Notes under the pieces: generated by a model
The model's input: only the letters and a program-made list of their open reading frames with translations
Told to the model about the DNA's origin: nothing
Databases searched by the model: none
Shown here: positions 60,701-64,000 of the stretch, in pieces
Numbering within the stretch: the stretch's first letter is position 1
How the letters are laid out: each line of letters begins with the position of its first letter
Program-made: the position numbers and the translations under genes
DNA from: an uncultured Pedosphaera sp.
Lineage (GTDB): Bacteria; Verrucomicrobiota; Verrucomicrobiia; Limisphaerales; Pedosphaeraceae
Assembly: GCA_903918755.1 (NCBI GenBank)
Contig: CAIXFN010000104.1
Location: 21,186-85,185 of the forward strand
Length of the DNA stretch: 64,000 nucleotides
Direction of reading: 5' to 3'

Positions 60701-60961
60701 GCCAAATCCAACGAGGAGCGGGCCACGCTGGCCTTCCGCCTGGCGACCGGGCGGCTGCCGAAGGCGGCGGAACTGCAGGTGCTGCTCCGGTTGCACGACG
60801 ACCAGGTGGCGGCCTACCGGACCTCCAGCAAGGCGGCGGCGGACCTGTTGAGCGTGGGCGAATCCATGCACAACACCAAACTGGACGCCGCGGAACTCGC
60901 GGCTTGGACAATGGTGGCGAGCACGATCCTGAATCTCGATGAAACGGTGACGAAAGGTTGA
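57761..60961 (+). CDS. PVC surface protein: cytochrome-like domain, DUF1549, LamG and DUF1553
   Basis: 1066 residues with an N-terminal signal (RAFTTLLLAGGCVAFSG). In order: a planctomycete cytochrome c-type domain with FSETCFKCHGPDQ (CxxCH), DUF1549 (VRRLTLDLTGLPPTPAEV, HYGERMAVDWLDAARFADTHGY read in parts, second CxxCH in VACAQCHDHKYDPI), a LamG-like insert (about 430-650), and DUF1553 (VNRYWQMYFGTGIVKTAEDFG, TCTVRRPRTNTPLQALVLLND). It is always paired in PVC bacteria with a DUF1501 protein, as here. Proposed roles involve degradation of complex polysaccharides in the enlarged periplasm; the biochemistry is unproven. Confidence 0.93.
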   Translation: MNARIARQTLRTSRRAFTTLLLAGGCVAFSGPLRTEAAVDFNREIRPIFSETCFKCHGPDQTKRKAKLRLDVKESAFAERDGHAAIVPGDLGKSEAWRRLNTTNQDDLMPPADSGIKLTEAQIRLLGDWIKQGAKYEQHWSLVPPTRPATPAVTQTNWVRNGIDAFVLARLEQEKLTPSTEADRVTLVRRLTLDLTGLPPTPAEVDAFVYDNSPGAYEKLVDRLLASPHYGERMAVDWLDAARFADTHGYHIDSGRDMTRWREWVIEAFNRDLPFDQFTIDQLAGDLRPNATLDQKIASGFNRNHMINFEGGAIPEEYHTAYLIDRVNTTATVWLGLTVACAQCHDHKYDPISQKDYYRLFAYFNNVPENGLDGSRGNAEPVLPAPNAAQAAKLAKLESEIASAEASAKTVEARLDAAQTAWETGAKPEDAKEPAGLMARFALDGSLDGRDAQGGVIPASLQNGKAATYTPAPAGQGLTLEGNDEAFVSAPSPVDFDRTNSFSYGGWVRQASEGQGTILSRMEGTTELRGFDLFLADGKLMVHLIHAWPGNALRIATKAKLPKDAWTHVFATYDGSGKAAGVRLYINGKRAPTDTLDDSLTESIRGTATFKLGKRSASQPLKGSLADIRLYDRALSPAEVATLEEAPNLAIAKIAPAQRTAEQQESLRKFFRAHYAPEWTKANQAVETARKSRDEFKKTIPSTMVMAEMATPRDSFVLTRGQYDKQGEKVTAGLPESLPPLPAGAPNTRLGLAEWLVSPNHPLTARVTVNRYWQMYFGTGIVKTAEDFGSQGEWPSHPELLDWLATEFMGSGWDVKKLQKMIVMSATYRQSSVTTPELTAKDPENRLLAHGPRMRLQAEFIRDQALAVSGLLSDEIGGHSVSPYQPAGLWEELASREDGKNWTAQTYTQSHGQDLYRRTMYTFWKRTSPPPTLSTFDAPDRETCTVRRPRTNTPLQALVLLNDPTYIEAARRLAERLMQEAKSNEERATLAFRLATGRLPKAAELQVLLRLHDDQVAAYRTSSKAAADLLSVGESMHNTKLDAAELAAWTMVASTILNLDETVTKG

Positions 60962-60964
60962 TCC

Positions 60965-62434
60965 ATGAATCTGGAACACGAATACAAATCATTCCTCACG
61001 CGGCGGCAATTCTTTGGCCGGACCGCGGCGGGGCTCGGCACCCTGGCGCTGGCTTCCCTGCTCAACCCCAAGCTACTGGCGGGTGAGGTGGACAATTCGC
61101 CGGCGGGCACGCACGGCATCCTGAAAGCCCTGGATTTTGCGCCCAAAGCCAAGCGGGTGATCTACCTGTTTATGTCCGGCGGGCCGTCGCACATTGACCT
61201 GTTCGATTACAAGCCCAAGCTGAAGGAGCATCACGGCCAGGAATTGCCGGCCAGCATCCGGATGGGCCAACGGGTCACGGGAATGACTTCGGGCCAGAGT
61301 TCGTTTCCCTGCGTGGCGCCGATGTTCGAGTTCAGCCAGCATGGGAAGAGCGGCACGTGGATCAGCGAACTGCTGCCACACACCGCAACGGTGGTGGATG
61401 ACATCGCGATCATCAAAACGATGAACACGGAGGCGATCAACCACGACCCCGCGACGACATACATCCAGACGGGGCATCAGCAACCGGGTCGCCCCAGCCT
61501 GGGCGCGTGGCTCAGCTATGGCATCGGCACCGAGAACCAACAATTGCCGGCGTTTGTGGTGCTGATCTCCCAAGGCAGCGGCAACAAGACGGATCAACCG
61601 ATCTTCTCGCGCTTGTGGGGCAGCGGCTTCTTGCCGAGCCAACATCAGGGCGTGCGGTTTCGCTCGGGGACCGATCCGGTGCTGTATCTTTCCAATCCCG
61701 CCGGGGTGGATGCGCAAACCCGGCGGCGCATGCTGGATGCGGTGGGGCAGCTCAACCAGATGGCGGAGCAGAGTTTTGGGGATCCGGAAATCAATACGCG
61801 CATCGCGCAGTATGAAATGGCGTACCGGATGCAAACCTCGGTGCCGGATCTGACGGACTTGTCCAAGGAGTCCAAGCAGACGATGGACATGTACGGCATC
61901 AACGACAGCGGCACCGACGGCGGGTTTGCCAAGAATTGCCTGCTGGCGCGCCGGATGGTGGAGCGCGGGGTGCGCTTTGTGCAGTTGATGCACCGGGGTT
62001 GGGATCAGCACAGCGATCTACCCAAGCAAATCCGCGGGCAATGCCGGGATGTGGACCAACCCGCAGCCGCGCTGGTGAAGGATTTGAAGGCGCGCGGTTT
62101 GCTGGACGAGACGCTGGTCATCTGGGGCGGCGAATTTGGCCGCACGGTTTACAGCCAGGGCACCCTGACCAAGAACAATCACGGGCGCGATCATCATGGC
62201 CGGTGTTTTACGATGTGGATGGCGGGCGGCGGCATCAAACCCGGGATCAGTTACGGGGAGACGGATGATTTTTGCTACAACATCGTGAAGGATCCGGTGC
62301 ACATCCACGATTTCAACGCCACCATTCTCCGGACGCTGGGCATTGACCACACGAAATTGACGTTCAAATTTCAGGGGCGGCATTTCCGACTGACGGACGT
62401 GCATGGGGAGGTGGTGAAGGGGTTGTTGGCGTAG
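60965..62434 (+). CDS. DUF1501 (sulfatase-like) exported protein
   Basis: 489 residues. It starts 3 bp after the partner gene. The N-terminus [22 protein letters not shown] is a twin-arginine signal. The alkaline phosphatase/sulfatase-like DUF1501 core is seen in [52 protein letters not shown] and [20 protein letters not shown]. Export by Tat suggests a folded, metal-bearing periplasmic enzyme. Confidence 0.93.
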   Translation: MNLEHEYKSFLTRRQFFGRTAAGLGTLALASLLNPKLLAGEVDNSPAGTHGILKALDFAPKAKRVIYLFMSGGPSHIDLFDYKPKLKEHHGQELPASIRMGQRVTGMTSGQSSFPCVAPMFEFSQHGKSGTWISELLPHTATVVDDIAIIKTMNTEAINHDPATTYIQTGHQQPGRPSLGAWLSYGIGTENQQLPAFVVLISQGSGNKTDQPIFSRLWGSGFLPSQHQGVRFRSGTDPVLYLSNPAGVDAQTRRRMLDAVGQLNQMAEQSFGDPEINTRIAQYEMAYRMQTSVPDLTDLSKESKQTMDMYGINDSGTDGGFAKNCLLARRMVERGVRFVQLMHRGWDQHSDLPKQIRGQCRDVDQPAAALVKDLKARGLLDETLVIWGGEFGRTVYSQGTLTKNNHGRDHHGRCFTMWMAGGGIKPGISYGETDDFCYNIVKDPVHIHDFNATILRTLGIDHTKLTFKFQGRHFRLTDVHGEVVKGLLA

Positions 62435-62436
62435 GC

Positions 62437-63711
62437 TCAGCGCGGATCGGAGATTGGGGCGCTGGAGGATGGGGCGATCCAATCGTAGGAGGGTTGGGTG
62501 GAGCCGTCGCGGTAATGGACGCCGGTGGGATTAAAGGGGATGCCCGTGGAATGAGGTTGGGAGCCGCAGTCCAGGGCGGTGATGCCAAATTCGGCCAGGG
62601 GACGCACTTCGCCCGGTTCGCAAATTCCGTTTCCATTCCGATCCTGCCAGAGGGCGAGGTGGCGCAACTCCGCGCCGCTCAGCTGGCCGTCGCCGTCATC
62701 ATCGAGCGAGGCGAGGGCGGCGTAGCCATCGCGCCAAAAGATCCAAAAGGTGACGTTGCCAAACAGCTGGAGGCCGGAGGTGATCCGACCGGTGCCGTCA
62801 TGATCGTACACCAACCACGCCGCCTTGGGGGTGATCCAACCCCAGCGCCGGAGGAATCCGCTGCCATCGAGGTCGAAGGGAACGGCGGCGGTGGGATTCA
62901 CCAGTTCGGTGAAGGGCGTGTCTGGTTGCAGGGGAATGAGGAGGGGGGTGATCGGCCGGTTTATGGCCCGCAAAGTGGCCTTATCTTTATCGAGTTGAGC
63001 GATTTCCCGGGCATCCTTGGTTGGATCCAGCAGGGGAAGTAGGTAGTTGATAATTTCCTGCGAGAAGAAAACGCCCGGCGGGCTAAATGGGGGCGGACCA
63101 CGGAGGGAAGGGATCGCGCGAAGCTGATCCCAGGAACCTTGCATACGATCCGGAAGCGGCAAGGTTGAATCGACTTCTGCCTGCCAGGCAAATTGCAGCG
63201 CGCGGCGATAGGCCTTGATGGCCTCGGGGCGGCTCCCCTCCTGATCAAGGCCCCAAGCCAACCCAAGGTGGATGGGGCAGACCAGCCAGCGGTGCGCAGT
63301 GGCATTGGTTCCTTTCACAACCAAGTCGGCGGCCCGTTGATATGATTGGATGGAATTGGTGAGATGCGCCCGGGCAGCGGCATTAGCTTGGGGGGCGAAT
63401 CCAGGCTGGCCGGCACCCTCGGGCAGACCGGAGTCGAACCGGATAAAGATTTTACCATTCTCCTTCGGATCCGAATAGTTGGTAACGATATTCACGGTAG
63501 AAACAGTGCCGGCAAACGCCATGGCTTGAACGCGCGCGAAATAATAGAGTCGGGAGACATCGTTGGTATCTTTGCGCAAATCACGTTCCAAATTGGCGAG
63601 AACGCGATCGATTGGCACGGCGCAGGTATCAACGTGGGCAAAGCGGGCTTGGATCCGGCCCGGTAGGATAGCTAGAGCGGCAAAAATCAGCAAACCGGAG
63701 AGCGCCTTCAT
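62437..63711 (-). CDS. Secreted protein with EF-hand/dockerin-like calcium motifs
   Basis: 424 residues from the ATG at 63711, with signal peptide (MKALSGLLIFAALAILPG). The N-terminal ~230 residues include a TPR-like region (SIQSYQRAADLVVKG, PEAIKAYRRALQFAW). The C-terminal half has four Asp-rich loops of EF-hand type: DLDGSGFLRRW, DHDGTGRITSG, DDDGDGQLSGAE and DRNGNGICEPGE. Calcium binding is expected. It is convergent with the DUF1501 gene, only 2 bp between stops. Confidence 0.82.
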   Translation of the reverse strand: MKALSGLLIFAALAILPGRIQARFAHVDTCAVPIDRVLANLERDLRKDTNDVSRLYYFARVQAMAFAGTVSTVNIVTNYSDPKENGKIFIRFDSGLPEGAGQPGFAPQANAAARAHLTNSIQSYQRAADLVVKGTNATAHRWLVCPIHLGLAWGLDQEGSRPEAIKAYRRALQFAWQAEVDSTLPLPDRMQGSWDQLRAIPSLRGPPPFSPPGVFFSQEIINYLLPLLDPTKDAREIAQLDKDKATLRAINRPITPLLIPLQPDTPFTELVNPTAAVPFDLDGSGFLRRWGWITPKAAWLVYDHDGTGRITSGLQLFGNVTFWIFWRDGYAALASLDDDGDGQLSGAELRHLALWQDRNGNGICEPGEVRPLAEFGITALDCGSQPHSTGIPFNPTGVHYRDGSTQPSYDWIAPSSSAPISDPR

Positions 63712-64000
63712 GGGGGAAACAATGACAGGGAGGGAGGCGTGTCGCAAGCTTACGCAGCGGGCACGCGTATCAGGGGATGAGGGATGGGGACGCGTCGGCG
63801 ACTTCGTCGGTGGAGGGATTGATTTGCACGGTTGTAAACATGTTGGCACAACCCTTTCAGCAGAGATTTATTGGCCTTAGTTTTTTAGACAAATCCTCTT
63901 CCGCCACTGCTTTTTCGGCTGGCTGCCATTTAAAAAAGTATAATAATATATGGCGGCTTCAGGTTTTAAATCTCAGCCACCGCCACCAGTGCAGTTCGCC
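63712..64000. other. Intergenic end of window
   Basis: No gene visible. The last ~120 bp become AT-rich (AAAAAAGTATAATAATATAT around 63931-63950), with a possible -10 TATAAT near 63940, but the following gene is beyond the window. Confidence 0.4.

Overview
The window looks like chromosomal DNA of a Verrucomicrobiota bacterium, probably of the Pedosphaera/Limisphaerales type. The evidence is high GC, a PVC-type membrane-bound dehydrogenase with a C-terminal c-type haem motif (1-2995), a planctomycete-type cytochrome DUF1549/DUF1553 protein paired with a DUF1501 protein (57.8-62.4 kb), several prepilin-like proteins with H-x-G-G-x-x-x-F-x-D-G-type C-termini, an autotransporter-strand-repeat protein, and LpxA (a Gram-negative envelope). 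Everything is inferred from sequence alone; no search was run.

Layout. 1-7.8 kb is a tightly overlapping minus-strand operon: glutamate dehydrogenase, a membrane protein, a prepilin-like protein, a zinc-ribbon/PQQ-propeller protein and the haem-domain dehydrogenase. 7.9-12 kb carries queE, a class III aminotransferase, rsmA and, on the other strand, a class I aldolase. 12.2-13.6 kb has a Fic protein with a symmetric upstream region and tRNA-Thr(CGU). 13.7-17.1 kb is accessory: a broken serine recombinase, then five small same-strand ORFs separated by four attC-like sites, i.e. an integron cassette array with no integrase in view. 18.3-25.3 kb is a fatty-acid cluster (fabD, a hydrolase, fabG, acpP, fabF), a pyrimidine-nucleoside phosphorylase and lpxA. 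25.4-34.9 kb holds a PQQ-type sugar dehydrogenase, a YHYH protein, a prepilin-like protein, aspC, aspS, a SCO1-like copper protein, a MntR-like regulator and an NlpC/P60-like protein. 35-39.7 kb is a suf operon (sufD, sufU, sufT, sufS, a rhodanese lacking its cysteine, an IscU-like scaffold) without sufB or sufC. A roughly 1 kb repeat occurs in opposite orientations at 17.0-18.06 and 39.8-40.93 kb, so it brackets the whole 18.3-39.7 kb block.

41-50 kb holds an M14-type peptidase, an aminotransferase, two small membrane proteins and a 1638-residue secreted GH128-like/LamG/autotransporter-strand protein. 50.7-56.3 kb is the most interesting locus: an overlapping minus-strand operon of cysteine synthase, rhodanese, family 2A encapsulin, cysteine desulfurase with a ~160-residue disordered N-terminal extension, a second rhodanese with membrane helices, and serine O-acetyltransferase. 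This is the gene set of a sulfur-handling encapsulin nanocompartment: serine is acetylated, converted to cysteine, and cysteine sulfur is released inside the shell. Its promoter region carries two copies of a 17-bp palindrome ACGAC-N7-GTCGT, and a third copy overlaps a near-consensus sigma-70 promoter in front of the M14 peptidase gene at 41.2 kb, suggesting a shared regulator. A REP-like family with three hairpins has five copies (10.9, 44.7, 45.0, 50.5, 56.8 kb); two of them bracket the encapsulin operon.
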